Program-made: the position numbers and the translations under genes
Notes under the pieces: model-generated
Databases searched by the model: none
Seen by the model: only the letters and a program-made list of their open reading frames with translations
Told to the model about the DNA's origin: nothing
Assembly (NCBI GenBank): GCA_910583605.1
Contig: CAJTXN010000002.1
Coordinates: 124,001 to 188,000 of the forward strand
DNA length: 64,000 nt
DNA from: an uncultured Lachnospiraceae bacterium
GTDB lineage: Bacteria; Bacillota; Clostridia; Lachnospirales; Lachnospiraceae
Reading direction: 5' to 3'
Shown here: piece by piece, positions 18,227 through 27,308 of the stretch
How positions within the stretch are numbered: position 1 is the stretch's first letter
Layout: each line of letters begins with the position of its first letter

Positions 18227-18790
18227 ATGGAAGACAGCGATATTATTGCATTATTTTTTGAACGTTCGGAAAATGCAATAAAAGAAACAAAAATCAAATA
18301 TGGCAATCTAATCCGGAGCATAGCCTTTCGGATTTTAAACCATCCGGCAGATACGGAAGAATGTGAAAATGATACGTATATGGGAATGTGGATGTCCATT
18401 CCTCCCGTCCGTCCCGGAAATCTGAAAGCTTATGCCGCAAAGACCGCGCGGAATCAGGCGTTAAAGAAATATCGGTTCCAGCATGCAGAAAAAAGGAATC
18501 CTGAGGTAATGTTATCTCTCAGCGAACTGGAGGAACAGCTGGCAGACAGGAATGACGGTACAGAGAATTCTTTGTTTGAAGACGGGGAACTTGCCGATAT
18601 CATTAATTCCTTTCTGGCAGATTTAAAACCCGGAACAAGGCGGGTATTTATGCTGCGGTACTGGTATTTCTTATCAGTAAAGGAAATTATGTCTGAGTGC
18701 GGCATGAGTAAGAGTAAAGTGGAATCAATACTGTTTCGTACCAGAGGAAAATTAAAAGTGCATTTGGAGAGGGTATGGAAAGTAAAATAG
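18227..18790 (+). CDS. ECF-type RNA polymerase sigma factor
   Basis: A 187-aa two-domain sigma-70 factor. Region 2 covers about residues 1-80 (IRSIAFRILNHPADTEECENDTYMGMW, LKAYAAKTARNQALKKYR) and region 4 about 120-183 (LPGTRRVFMLRYWY-like core, the helix-turn-helix VKEIMSECGMSKSKVESIL and FRTRGKLKVHL). No region 1.1 or 3. It should recognise dedicated promoters; none can be named from this window alone. The next gene encodes a single-pass membrane protein with a short cytoplasmic N terminus, the usual layout of an anti-sigma partner. The start follows CGGAGGTATATAA. Confidence 0.92.
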   Translation: MEDSDIIALFFERSENAIKETKIKYGNLIRSIAFRILNHPADTEECENDTYMGMWMSIPPVRPGNLKAYAAKTARNQALKKYRFQHAEKRNPEVMLSLSELEEQLADRNDGTENSLFEDGELADIINSFLADLKPGTRRVFMLRYWYFLSVKEIMSECGMSKSKVESILFRTRGKLKVHLERVWKVK

Positions 18791-18868
18791 GGAATTGAAC
18801 CATTAATTTCAAAAGAAAGGAAAAATGCGGTATCACCGGCAGGCCGGCGATTTGCATGGGCAGAGATT

Positions 18869-20107
18869 ATGAATAAAAAAGATATTAACCGTATGCTGGA
18901 CCTGGCAGATGAAGAATATATAATCGAAACAGAGCCAGGAAAAAAACATATGAAAAACGAGAAGGAAACCGGATGGGCAGAAGGTATAAAAGGTGTTCTG
19001 GCAGCAGCGCTTCTGTTTCTGGTATTTGGGGCAGCTTATCTGGCAGCAGACCGGTTGTTTCTGACACAGAAGGAGGAAAAAGAACCGGAGAGCGATTGGG
19101 GACAGACTGTTAAGGAAGAAAGAGATACAACGGAAGAGGATGATAAAAAGGAAACGGAACACCGGGAAATGAATCAGAAGTATGCATCTATTTTTAAGCC
19201 GGCAGAAAATAAAGAAATAGTCAGTCGGGATATTACTCTGCAGGCAGGTGGAGTGGAATACCGGTATGATACAATTGAAGAGTTAACGGAACTGCCGTTT
19301 GAAAGCTGGGGGTTTCAGGAGGGAAGCGGGAATATTTACTGTAACGAAACAGGAACACCAGAAAATATGTTTTTTTATCTGGCTGATAATGAGCAGCATA
19401 GAAGTATGACAATTATCATAACCGGAAGTGGTGATTTTTGTTCCTGTTATGTAATGGATGAGGGAACTCCGGTTGTATGGAACGGGATTCCGGTACTTGG
19501 CTATGAATATCCTGTGGAGACTGATACCGGAACATTATCACAGTTATCCCTGTATTTCAGGGTGAACGGAGCCGGATACAGTATGGAATGTTCCGGTATG
19601 GAATATGGGGAGGCAGGAAAAATACTGGATGAAATTATAGCAGGCGCTCTGTCAACGGATGGTTTTGATACTTCCAAAGGTATAAAGGTCAGAAATGAGT
19701 ATAAGGATATTACCCTTGCAGAAGCAGGAAAACTGCCGGCATTTCAGAATTATATGACAGATTTAACCAGGATTAATGATCTGGTGCTGGAGGATTATCA
19801 ATGCAGCTATACAACAGGATATGAAAATGATGTTGTGGTATGGGAAAATCTGTGGCTGGAATATAGGAACGGTGCATATGACTATATTGATGTAACGTAT
19901 GGAACAGGAGATTTTGCTGGCAAAACGCGTGTAGTGAAAGTATCGGAACTGACACCGGAGTGTATAGGGGAATATAAATATCCGTCGGATGTAGAGGGAA
20001 ATCACTGGTATTCGTTTACGGTGGATTTTGGAACCGGCTATATCAGTATTTTGGCTAACTGCAGGGAGGAGGAACTGTGGGAGTTTCTTGAGAGCATAAA
20101 GAAATAA
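18869..20107 (+). CDS. Single-pass membrane protein, probable anti-sigma partner of the upstream ECF factor
   Basis: A 412-aa protein with a cytoplasmic N terminus of about 33 residues (MNKKDINRMLDLADEEYI), one membrane helix at about 38-60 (GVLAAALLFLVFGAAYLAAD), an acidic/charged stalk (65-100) and a large extracellular region of about 310 residues. The extracellular part shows two related beta-rich halves, one with ILTVxx-type strands and CSCYVMDEGTP, the other with SFTVDFGTGYISILANC, but I recognise no named domain with certainty. The gene order sigma factor then membrane protein suggests that it holds the sigma factor at the membrane and senses an external signal. The N-terminal segment lacks a zinc-type HxxxCxxC anti-sigma motif. 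Confidence 0.65.
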   Translation: MNKKDINRMLDLADEEYIIETEPGKKHMKNEKETGWAEGIKGVLAAALLFLVFGAAYLAADRLFLTQKEEKEPESDWGQTVKEERDTTEEDDKKETEHREMNQKYASIFKPAENKEIVSRDITLQAGGVEYRYDTIEELTELPFESWGFQEGSGNIYCNETGTPENMFFYLADNEQHRSMTIIITGSGDFCSCYVMDEGTPVVWNGIPVLGYEYPVETDTGTLSQLSLYFRVNGAGYSMECSGMEYGEAGKILDEIIAGALSTDGFDTSKGIKVRNEYKDITLAEAGKLPAFQNYMTDLTRINDLVLEDYQCSYTTGYENDVVVWENLWLEYRNGAYDYIDVTYGTGDFAGKTRVVKVSELTPECIGEYKYPSDVEGNHWYSFTVDFGTGYISILANCREEELWEFLESIKK

Positions 20108-20127
20108 AGGGAAGCCGGGGTGGATCT

Positions 20128-20166
20128 AACCGTCAATAGCTGTTGGTGCTGTTGGCGGTTGTTTTT
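20128..20166 (+). terminator. Intrinsic terminator after the sigma/anti-sigma pair
   Basis: An 11-bp stem with two G-U pairs (20128-20138 with 20150-20160) and a T-rich tail. Confidence 0.75.
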
Positions 20167-20272
20167 GATTAAAGCAGGAATGTTGAAAAAATTATTTAAG
20201 ATATAAAAAAATAATGCTATAATTGGAATACATAAAAATAAATTCTTTGATACGGAAAGGAGTCTCACCCCA

Positions 20273-20884
20273 TTGGATAAAATACTTGTGATAGAAGACG
20301 ATGAGATTATTAAAAATGAGTTATGTACCCTTCTACAATCCAACGGATATCAGACGGTAGAATCTATGCCTTGTGACTTAGCCTTATTGGACATCAATCT
20401 TCCGAGAGACAGCGGCTATGAAATCTGCCGGAAACTGCGCCTGAAGTCGGATATTCCGGTCATATTTTTAACGGCCAGGGACGGTGCGGAAGATGAACTG
20501 ATCGGATTTGGAGTGGGAGCTGACGATTTTATCAGAAAACCGTATAATTCTTCCGTTCTGCTGGCCAGAATTTCCCGTCTGCTAAAAAGGAAAAATAATA
20601 CGTTGAAGCAGGTCAGAGGACTGACCCTGAATCTGGAGGATATGAGCGTAACCTTTGGTGAAAATCATGCGGAGCTGACAAAAAATGAAACCCGGATTCT
20701 GGCATGCCTGATGAGCAGGGACTTATGCTCGAAAGAGGAAATTATAGAGGACTTGTGGAGTAATAATATGTATGTGGATGAAAACACACTGTATGTCAAT
20801 ATCAACCGTTTGAGAGGAAAACTCAGCCGATTAGGAGCAGAAGATTTTATACGAACGGTGCGTGGAGTGGGGTACCGCCTATGA
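20273..20884 (+). CDS. OmpR-type response regulator of a Bce-like system, receiver domain shortened
   Basis: Two-domain transcription factor of 203 aa. The receiver keeps the acidic pocket (VIEDDE), the phospho-acceptor Asp40 in LALLDINLP, the FLTARDG strand and the lysine in RKPYN. The C-terminal winged helix (about 108-203) reads LTKNETRILACLM, ENTLYVNINRLRGKL and IRTVRGVGYRL. Asp40 is about 12-15 residues earlier than normal because the sequence jumps from GYQTVE to CDLALLD, so helix alpha2 and its flank are missing. The start is TTG at 20273 behind GGAAAGGAG. It overlaps the kinase gene by four bases (ATGA) and belongs with the kinase and the ABC transporter behind it. Confidence 0.9.
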   Translation: MDKILVIEDDEIIKNELCTLLQSNGYQTVESMPCDLALLDINLPRDSGYEICRKLRLKSDIPVIFLTARDGAEDELIGFGVGADDFIRKPYNSSVLLARISRLLKRKNNTLKQVRGLTLNLEDMSVTFGENHAELTKNETRILACLMSRDLCSKEEIIEDLWSNNMYVDENTLYVNINRLRGKLSRLGAEDFIRTVRGVGYRL

Positions 20885-21864
20885 GAATCCGGGATTATCT
20901 GTATTCCAAGGCTGTTACCCTGTGTTTTCTGGGAATCGGACTGGTTTTTGCGACCCTGTTTATGCGGGCGGCAGGAATGGATATAAATCTGACGGTTGTG
21001 TCAGGATTTTTTTATGTCCTGCTGATTGTTCTCTGGCTGTGGGTTCAGTTTTGTCTGAATAACAGACGGTTACGGAAACTGCGGAATTTGGCGGAAGGCA
21101 TGGAAGAGAAGTATTTGCTGGGGGAGGTATTAAAGCCGCCGGTAAATGCAGTGGAAAAAGAGTATTATCAGATTATGAAAATCGTATCCCGTTCTGCCAT
21201 TGGGATTGCGGAGCAGGCCATTCGGGAAAAAGAAGAATATTGCGATTACGTGGAAAGCTGGATACATGAAATAAAAACACCGCTGACGGCCTGTTCCCTG
21301 ATCATATCCAATGACGGGGACATTAAAAAATTAAAACGGAAGATAAAGCAGGCGGATAACCTGACGGAAAGCATACTTTATTATGCCCGTCTTCGTACCG
21401 TGCAGAAAGATATACTGATTGACCGTTTCCTGGCGTCCCAGGTAATCAATGATGCCGTAAAAAGCCAGATGGAACTGCTGATTGCAGCTGGTATCAGTGT
21501 GGAAACCGGTGGGGATTTTTCGGTCTGTTCGGATGCAAAATCCTTACTATTTATGCTAAAACAATTACTGATCAATTGTGCAAAGTATTGTCCTGGCTGC
21601 CAAATCTGCATAACTGCGGACAATGGAAGAATTATAGTAGAAGATAACGGCATCGGCATTCCTTCCCATGAAATATCAAGGGTGACGGAACGGGGATTTT
21701 CAGGTACCAACGGCAGAAATGCCGGAGGAAGTACAGGCATGGGTCTTTATATTGTCAGGGAGCTGTGCAGCCGTCTGGATATGACGCTGCGGATTGAATC
21801 AAAACAGCAGGAATATACCCGTATTGTGCTGGAATTTAATGTTATAACCGGTACGAAGCTTTAA
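20881..21864 (+). CDS. Intramembrane-sensing histidine kinase (BceS-like)
   Basis: Short sensor kinase of 327 aa with two membrane helices in residues about 12-58 and almost no extracellular loop, as in kinases that sense through a partner ABC transporter. The dimerisation box is SWIHEIKTPLTACSL with His129. The ATPase domain shows QLLINCAKYC (N box), VEDNGIGIP (G1) and GGSTGMGLYIV (G2). It overlaps the response regulator by four bases. The BceAB-type transporter downstream should be both its sensor and its target. Confidence 0.93.
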   Translation: MRIRDYLYSKAVTLCFLGIGLVFATLFMRAAGMDINLTVVSGFFYVLLIVLWLWVQFCLNNRRLRKLRNLAEGMEEKYLLGEVLKPPVNAVEKEYYQIMKIVSRSAIGIAEQAIREKEEYCDYVESWIHEIKTPLTACSLIISNDGDIKKLKRKIKQADNLTESILYYARLRTVQKDILIDRFLASQVINDAVKSQMELLIAAGISVETGGDFSVCSDAKSLLFMLKQLLINCAKYCPGCQICITADNGRIIVEDNGIGIPSHEISRVTERGFSGTNGRNAGGSTGMGLYIVRELCSRLDMTLRIESKQQEYTRIVLEFNVITGTKL

Positions 21865-21887
21865 ATTTGGTTTTGAATATTAAAAAA

Positions 21888-21905
21888 CCTTACAAAACTG
21901 TAAGG
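21888..21905 (+). promoter_or_regulatory. BceR-type operator upstream of the ABC transporter
   Basis: CCTTACA, four bases, TGTAAGG: a perfect dyad whose core TTACA-AAAC-TGTAA matches the TNACA-N4-TGTAA motif described for BceR-like regulators. It lies about 85 bases upstream of the transporter ATPase start, so the regulator at 20273 is its likely ligand. Confidence 0.8.
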
Positions 21906-21990
21906 AAAACCATAGGGATGCGTTAGAACAAAAAACTCTGCTTCATGTTATATTAATACCGAACAAATTATTCTGAACTGGAGGATTAAT

Positions 21991-22755
21991 ATGAATCAGA
22001 TTTTAGAGGTAAAAAATGTAACCAAATATTATGGAAACGGAAGTATAGTGACTAAAGCGCTGGACGGCATTTCATTTTCCGTAGAAGAGGAAGATTTTAC
22101 GGCAATCATGGGAGCTTCCGGTTCCGGTAAAAGTACGCTGTTAAATGTTATTGCCACCATTGACAAGGTCAGTGCCGGGGATATTCTGATAGAAGGAAGA
22201 AATCTTGCGGATATGAGAGAAGAACAGTTGTCCGGATTTCGCCGGGATAAACTGGGATTTATATTTCAGGAATATAATCTTCTGGATACATTAACAATAG
22301 GAGAAAATATAACGCTGCCGCTGAATCTGAAAAAAGTGGATGCAGAAACCACTGCTGGTGAATTAAACAGGGTAGCAGAAGCCCTGGGTGTGGCAGACCA
22401 GATTGGAAAATTTCCCTATGAACTTTCCGGTGGGCAGAGACAGAGAGCTGCCTGTGCCAGAGCCATAATAACCAATCCGGCGCTGATACTGGCGGATGAG
22501 CCTACCGGAGCTTTGGATTCCGCAAATTCCAGGAATCTGATGAAGACATTTGTACAGATGAACCGGTCCCTTGGCTCTACTATACTGATGGTAACCCATG
22601 ACGCAGTGGTGGGTTCTTATGCAAAAAGAGTATTGTTTTTAAAAGACGGAAAAATATGGAGTGAAATACTCCGGGGGGAAAGAAGCAGACAGGAAATGTA
22701 TCAGGAAATACTGTCGGTCATGTCCGCATTAGGAGGTGATACTGATGTTTGCTAG
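21991..22755 (+). CDS. BceA-type ABC transporter ATP-binding protein
   Basis: MacB/LolD-class ATPase of 254 aa: Walker A GASGSGKSTLL, Q-loop FIFQEYNLL, signature LSGGQRQRAACARA, Walker B LILADEPTGALD and H-loop MVTHD. It pairs with the large FtsX-like permease whose start overlaps its end. Such pairs remove cell-wall-active peptide antibiotics from their lipid targets in Firmicutes; which peptide is unknown. Expression is probably induced through the adjacent two-component system acting at the dyad at 21888-21905. Confidence 0.94.
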   Translation: MNQILEVKNVTKYYGNGSIVTKALDGISFSVEEEDFTAIMGASGSGKSTLLNVIATIDKVSAGDILIEGRNLADMREEQLSGFRRDKLGFIFQEYNLLDTLTIGENITLPLNLKKVDAETTAGELNRVAEALGVADQIGKFPYELSGGQRQRAACARAIITNPALILADEPTGALDSANSRNLMKTFVQMNRSLGSTILMVTHDAVVGSYAKRVLFLKDGKIWSEILRGERSRQEMYQEILSVMSALGGDTDVC

Positions 22756-24712
22756 ACTGGCTTTTCGAAATGTAAAACGCCAGATTGGGAATTACCTGAT
22801 CTATTTTTTAACGGTGACCCTTACGGTGGCACTTATGTTTGCAGTAAACAATCTGATCTTCAGCAGTGAACTGAAACGGTTTTCGGATATGAATCAAAGT
22901 TTAAAAGACGGTCTGATCTTGATGTCCATGTTTATTGCACTGATCGTATCCTTTGTTCTGGGATATGCAACATCATTTATGCTAAAACTTCGGAAACGGG
23001 AATTTGGGACATGTCTGACCATGGGTATGACCAGAAAAAACATACTTTCCATATTTGTTTTGGAAACCATGATTATGAGTATTGCGGCTCTGATCATCGG
23101 AATCATTCTTGGATTGTTTATCTATCAGGGAGTCATGGCGGTATTTTCAAATCTTCTGGAAATAGAATTTGAATTTTCCGCATATTCTTCCAAGGGACTG
23201 GCATTTACCATTGTTCTGGTATGCATCATATTTTTATTGGCCTCGGTAACATCGGCCGTTTATTTGAAGAGGGTTAGTATTTACAATCTGATATATGGTG
23301 AGAAAAAGGTTGAAAAAGGTGTCAGATATCCGGCTTTGTGGTGGCTGGTTGCAATTTTTTCTTTTGCCGGTCTGCTTTTTTGTATGTATTATTTTAATAA
23401 AGGCCTTGATTTGTCGTATACAGATTTAGACCGGTCTTCAAGAAATATTTTCGGCAGTCTGGCAGGAGTTGCGGTCTGTCTGGTTTTGTTTCATATTGGC
23501 ATGGCAAGAAGCGCCGTTCATTTATTTATGAAAAATAAGCGGTTCTGCTGCCGCGGAACAAATACATTTACAGTCAGACAATTATCCGGAAAGCTGGGTT
23601 CCAATTCCGTTATTATCGGAATACTGGCATTTCTGATTGGATTTGCGGTGGTTTTAGTAAATGTGACCTTTATTCAAAAAGTATCGGAACGGGTGGAATT
23701 GGATAAAAGATATCCCTTTGATATCAATGCCGCAGTGCAGCGGGATAATAATCAGGCAATCCCAATTTCAGATGGAATCAGGATTATAGAAAAATACCGG
23801 AAGATTAATACAAGTATTGAATATCAGACATATTATAATGGAAGCGATTATTTTTATGGATTTACGCCCTGGTCCGGAGAAGGATATGAAGGAATAACTG
23901 ACGTTTATATGAAAGAAAGCGATTATAACAACCTGATGGAGGCATTGGGCCGGGAGCGGATAGAATGCGGAGACGGATTTTATCTGCTGGCATCGTCTCC
24001 GCATATTGCACAATTTGACTTTTCAAAGGCTGTTATAGAGCAGGAAGGAAAGGAATATCATTATCTGGGAATCATAGAGGATGCCCCGTTTAATTATTGG
24101 GGATATTTTATTGTTCTGGTCCCGGATCGTCTGGTGTCTTCCATGGAGGTGGAATCAGATTGTGCAGCTATCGATTTGGAAAACGGTTCTTTTGATGTCC
24201 GGTCGATGAATGATGAATTATCGTATGTATATGATCAGACGGGAAATGATGAATTTGCTTATTATAGAAGTGATTTTGATATTAAGGAATATGTCCGGGT
24301 ATCCCGAAATGAGACATCTGCAGTTTTAGTGGTAGGAGCCATTTATATGGCGGTAATCTTTGTGTTTCTGGCAATGGCGGTTCTGGCATTAAAAACACTG
24401 GCAGGTTTATCAGAGGATAAGCGGAAATATGAAGTGTTGTTCCGGCTGGGAACCGGTGAACGGCAGCAGGAGAAAACATTATTTTGTCAGATTTTCAGTT
24501 TTTTCTTTTTACCGTTTGCATTACCGTTGCTCTTAAGCATACCTACAAGCTGTTTTTGTGCCAAGATAATGCATATGGCGGGACATGAAGGTCATTTAAA
24601 AGAAATATATTTCAATACCGGAATGATAGCCGTGGTTCTTACGGTGGTTTATCTACTCTATTTTCTTGCGACGTATCTGATATCAAAAAGAAATACGGTT
24701 TATAGGATTTAG
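22745..24712 (+). CDS. BceB-type ABC transporter permease
   Basis: A 655-aa FtsX-family permease with about ten membrane helices. There is one after the N terminus (YLIYFLTVTLTVALMFAV), a group of seven up to about residue 300, a large extracellular domain (roughly 315-520) between helices 7 and 8 as in BceB, and three C-terminal helices. The loop LRKREFGTCLTMGM and its later counterpart LSEDKRKYEVLFRLG are the coupling segments that touch the ATPase. AGGAGG at 22731-22736 fixes the start at ATG 22745, which overlaps the ATPase gene by 11 bases. The extracellular domain should determine which peptide is sensed. Confidence 0.93.
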   Translation: MFARLAFRNVKRQIGNYLIYFLTVTLTVALMFAVNNLIFSSELKRFSDMNQSLKDGLILMSMFIALIVSFVLGYATSFMLKLRKREFGTCLTMGMTRKNILSIFVLETMIMSIAALIIGIILGLFIYQGVMAVFSNLLEIEFEFSAYSSKGLAFTIVLVCIIFLLASVTSAVYLKRVSIYNLIYGEKKVEKGVRYPALWWLVAIFSFAGLLFCMYYFNKGLDLSYTDLDRSSRNIFGSLAGVAVCLVLFHIGMARSAVHLFMKNKRFCCRGTNTFTVRQLSGKLGSNSVIIGILAFLIGFAVVLVNVTFIQKVSERVELDKRYPFDINAAVQRDNNQAIPISDGIRIIEKYRKINTSIEYQTYYNGSDYFYGFTPWSGEGYEGITDVYMKESDYNNLMEALGRERIECGDGFYLLASSPHIAQFDFSKAVIEQEGKEYHYLGIIEDAPFNYWGYFIVLVPDRLVSSMEVESDCAAIDLENGSFDVRSMNDELSYVYDQTGNDEFAYYRSDFDIKEYVRVSRNETSAVLVVGAIYMAVIFVFLAMAVLALKTLAGLSEDKRKYEVLFRLGTGERQQEKTLFCQIFSFFFLPFALPLLLSIPTSCFCAKIMHMAGHEGHLKEIYFNTGMIAVVLTVVYLLYFLATYLISKRNTVYRI

Positions 24713-24722
24713 TTGTGCGTCA

Positions 24723-24753
24723 GGAGGGGGTGCTTTATTTAGCACTCCTTTTT
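24723..24753 (+). terminator. Intrinsic terminator after the Bce-type transporter
   Basis: GGAGGGGGTGC pairs with GCACTCCT (24724-24733 with 24742-24751, some G-U) around an eight-base loop, followed by T run. It lies between convergent genes. Confidence 0.75.
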
Positions 24754-24765
24754 GATTGTAAAAAA

Positions 24766-25314
24766 TCAGGAAGGAATTTCCTCCAGAGTTTTATCCGTCA
24801 GTTTTTTCAATATATGATCAACATCCTCACGCCTGTATATATGATTTTCAAAACAAAACCTTAGAATCAGATCGGTTTCGCTGGAATTGGTCAGGGCATA
24901 TCCGGCAGTTTCCAACAATGCTTTTGTATGTGCCATATTTAAATTCAGTCCCAGACATATGGCTGCAGCTTCCCATTTTTCAATGGAATGAAAGGAATTT
25001 TTATGTACGGTAAAACAGGAGGAAAGAAGGCCGTAGTCCTGCAGAATGTCTTCCATGGAAATATTGGATTCTTTCATATATAAATGAACAATTTCCTGAA
25101 AATTATCAGGATTTCCGTGTCCGGCATACCAGTTCTTACATTCTACCCTGTCAGGGTCTGTTTTTAATTTCAGTGTATTAAATGCGTATTTGCCGCTGCT
25201 TTTTTCACGGACATAATGAACCTGAATAAAAATTTCGGCATCCGTACAAAATTGTTCCAGCTTTTTTCTGGATGTTTTTTTGTTTCGTTTAAATAAAATA
25301 GACAATACAATCAC
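24766..25314 (-). CDS. Hypothetical protein with XRE-like C-terminal helices
   Basis: A 182-residue basic protein with a GTG start (GGGAAG just ahead) and no signal peptide. The N-terminal half is not recognised. The C-terminal 70 residues (SIEKWEAAAICLGLNLNM, AHTKALLETAGYAL, DLILRFCFENHIYRREDVDH) resemble the helical tail found next to Cro/C1-type helix-turn-helix domains in many Lachnospiraceae proteins of unknown role. DNA binding is therefore possible but not shown. It is convergent with the Bce-type transporter and divergent from lepA, and may be a local regulator. Confidence 0.6.
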   Translation of the reverse strand: MIVLSILFKRNKKTSRKKLEQFCTDAEIFIQVHYVREKSSGKYAFNTLKLKTDPDRVECKNWYAGHGNPDNFQEIVHLYMKESNISMEDILQDYGLLSSCFTVHKNSFHSIEKWEAAAICLGLNLNMAHTKALLETAGYALTNSSETDLILRFCFENHIYRREDVDHILKKLTDKTLEEIPS

Positions 25315-25407
25315 CGCTTCCCTATTATTTCTCAGAATATTATATCATATCTCCCAAATATATCTTCTTATATAATACCACAAATTTAATTAACATGGAA
25401 TAATAAA

Positions 25408-25436
25408 TTGAAAGTAGCGGCACCTTATGCTATAAT
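25408..25436 (+). promoter_or_regulatory. Promoter of lepA
   Basis: TTGAAA at 25408-25413, 17-base spacer, perfect TATAAT at 25431-25436, about 45 bases ahead of the lepA start. Confidence 0.8.
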
Positions 25437-25482
25437 GCAGATACTATTCAGAATGGAAAAGGTTTAGGAAGGTGGCACACAG

Positions 25483-27297
25483 ATGGCTTTAATCAATCAG
25501 GATAATATAAGAAATTTTTGTATCATTGCCCATATTGACCATGGAAAGTCAACACTGGCAGACAGAATCATTGAGAAAACAGGATTGCTGACCAGCAGGG
25601 AAATGCAGGCACAGGTTCTGGACAATATGGATCTGGAGCGTGAGCGGGGAATCACCATAAAAGCCCAGGCAGTAAGAACCGTATATAAGGCAGCGGATGG
25701 TCAGGAGTATATTTTTAATCTGATAGATACACCCGGACATGTAGATTTTAACTATGAAGTTTCCAGAAGCCTGGCGGCCTGTGACGGCGCCATACTGGTG
25801 GTAGATGCCGCCCAGGGTGTAGAAGCTCAGACCCTTGCCAATGTTTATATGGCTCTGGACCATGATCTGGATGTGGTTCCGGTCATTAATAAGATAGATT
25901 TACCTAGTGCGGAGCCACAGCGTGTGATTGATGAGATTGAGGATGTTATAGGTATTGAGGCACAGGATGCGCCGTTGATTTCTGCGAAAAACGGAATTAA
26001 TATTGAAGAAGTACTGGAACAGATTGTATCCGGGATTCCGGCACCAAAAGGAGATGCAACGGCGCCATTGAAGGCGCTGATCTTTGACAGTATATATGAT
26101 TCCTATAAGGGAGTGATCGTATTCTGCAGGATCATGGAGGGAAGTGTCCGGGTAGGTACCCCGATTAAAATGATGGCAACCAATGCCCAGGCTAATGTAG
26201 TAGAGGTGGGCTATTTCGGTGCCGGTCAGTTTATCCCGTGTGATGAATTAAGTGCGGGAATGGTTGGTTATATTACTGCAAGCATTAAAAACGTAAAGGA
26301 TACCAGTGTGGGGGATACGATTACCAATGCAGAACAGCCATGTGACGAGGCATTGCCGGGATATAAGAAAGTAAATTCCATGGTATACTGCGGTATGTAT
26401 CCGGCTGATGGTGCAAAGTATCCTGATTTAAGGGATGCATTGGAAAAACTGCAGTTAAACGATGCGGCGCTGAATTTTGAAGCAGAAACATCCGTTGCTT
26501 TGGGATTTGGATTCCGATGCGGTTTTTTGGGACTGCTTCATTTGGAAATCATTCAGGAACGGCTGGAGCGGGAATATAATCTGGATATTGTGACGACGGC
26601 GCCGGGTGTTATCTATAAAGTGTATAAAACAGACGGCACAATTGTGGAGTTAACCAATCCCTCCAATCTTCCGCCTGCCGCAGAAATAGATTACATGGAG
26701 GAACCTATCGTAAAGGCAGAGATTATGGTGACCACCGAATTTATCGGTCCGATCATGGAATTATGCCAGGAACGCCGGGGTTCTTATAAAGGCATGGATT
26801 ATATAGAAGGAACCCGTGCGTTATTAAAATATGATTTACCGTTGAATGAAATTATATATGATTTTTTTGATGCCTTAAAATCACGTTCCAGAGGATATGC
26901 TTCTTTTGATTATGAAATAAAGGGATACGAACGTTCTGAACTGGTGAAATTAGATATTCTTATAAATAAAGAAGAAGTGGATGCATTATCATTTATTGTA
27001 CATGCTTCCACTGCTTATGAGCGCGGTAGAAAAATGTGTGAAAAACTTAAAGAAGAAATACCGAGACAGTTGTTTGAAATTCCCATTCAGGCAGCAATCG
27101 GCAGTAAAGTAATTGCCAGGGAGACAGTAAAAGCCATGCGGAAAGATGTATTGGCCAAGTGTTATGGCGGTGATATAACCCGTAAGAAAAAGCTGTTGGA
27201 AAAACAGAAAGAGGGTAAAAAGCGCATGCGTCAGGTGGGCAATGTAGAAATCCCGCAGAAAGCATTTATGAGTGTTCTGAAACTGGATGATAAGTAG
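25483..27297 (+). CDS. lepA: Elongation factor 4 (LepA)
   Basis: Translational GTPase that can back-translocate ribosomes and helps ribosome maturation or stress translation. G motifs: AHIDHGKSTL (G1), RGITIKAQ (G2), DTPGHVDF (G3), NKIDLPSA (G4), SAKNG (G5). The C terminus holds the LepA-specific domain with GSKVIARETVKAMRKDVLAKCYGGDITRK read as successive motifs. At 604 aa the length is normal. It is followed 11 bases later by hemW, a conserved clostridial pairing. Confidence 0.97.
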   Translation: MALINQDNIRNFCIIAHIDHGKSTLADRIIEKTGLLTSREMQAQVLDNMDLERERGITIKAQAVRTVYKAADGQEYIFNLIDTPGHVDFNYEVSRSLAACDGAILVVDAAQGVEAQTLANVYMALDHDLDVVPVINKIDLPSAEPQRVIDEIEDVIGIEAQDAPLISAKNGINIEEVLEQIVSGIPAPKGDATAPLKALIFDSIYDSYKGVIVFCRIMEGSVRVGTPIKMMATNAQANVVEVGYFGAGQFIPCDELSAGMVGYITASIKNVKDTSVGDTITNAEQPCDEALPGYKKVNSMVYCGMYPADGAKYPDLRDALEKLQLNDAALNFEAETSVALGFGFRCGFLGLLHLEIIQERLEREYNLDIVTTAPGVIYKVYKTDGTIVELTNPSNLPPAAEIDYMEEPIVKAEIMVTTEFIGPIMELCQERRGSYKGMDYIEGTRALLKYDLPLNEIIYDFFDALKSRSRGYASFDYEIKGYERSELVKLDILINKEEVDALSFIVHASTAYERGRKMCEKLKEEIPRQLFEIPIQAAIGSKVIARETVKAMRKDVLAKCYGGDITRKKKLLEKQKEGKKRMRQVGNVEIPQKAFMSVLKLDDK

Positions 27298-27308
27298 GTG
27301 GTATTGGT

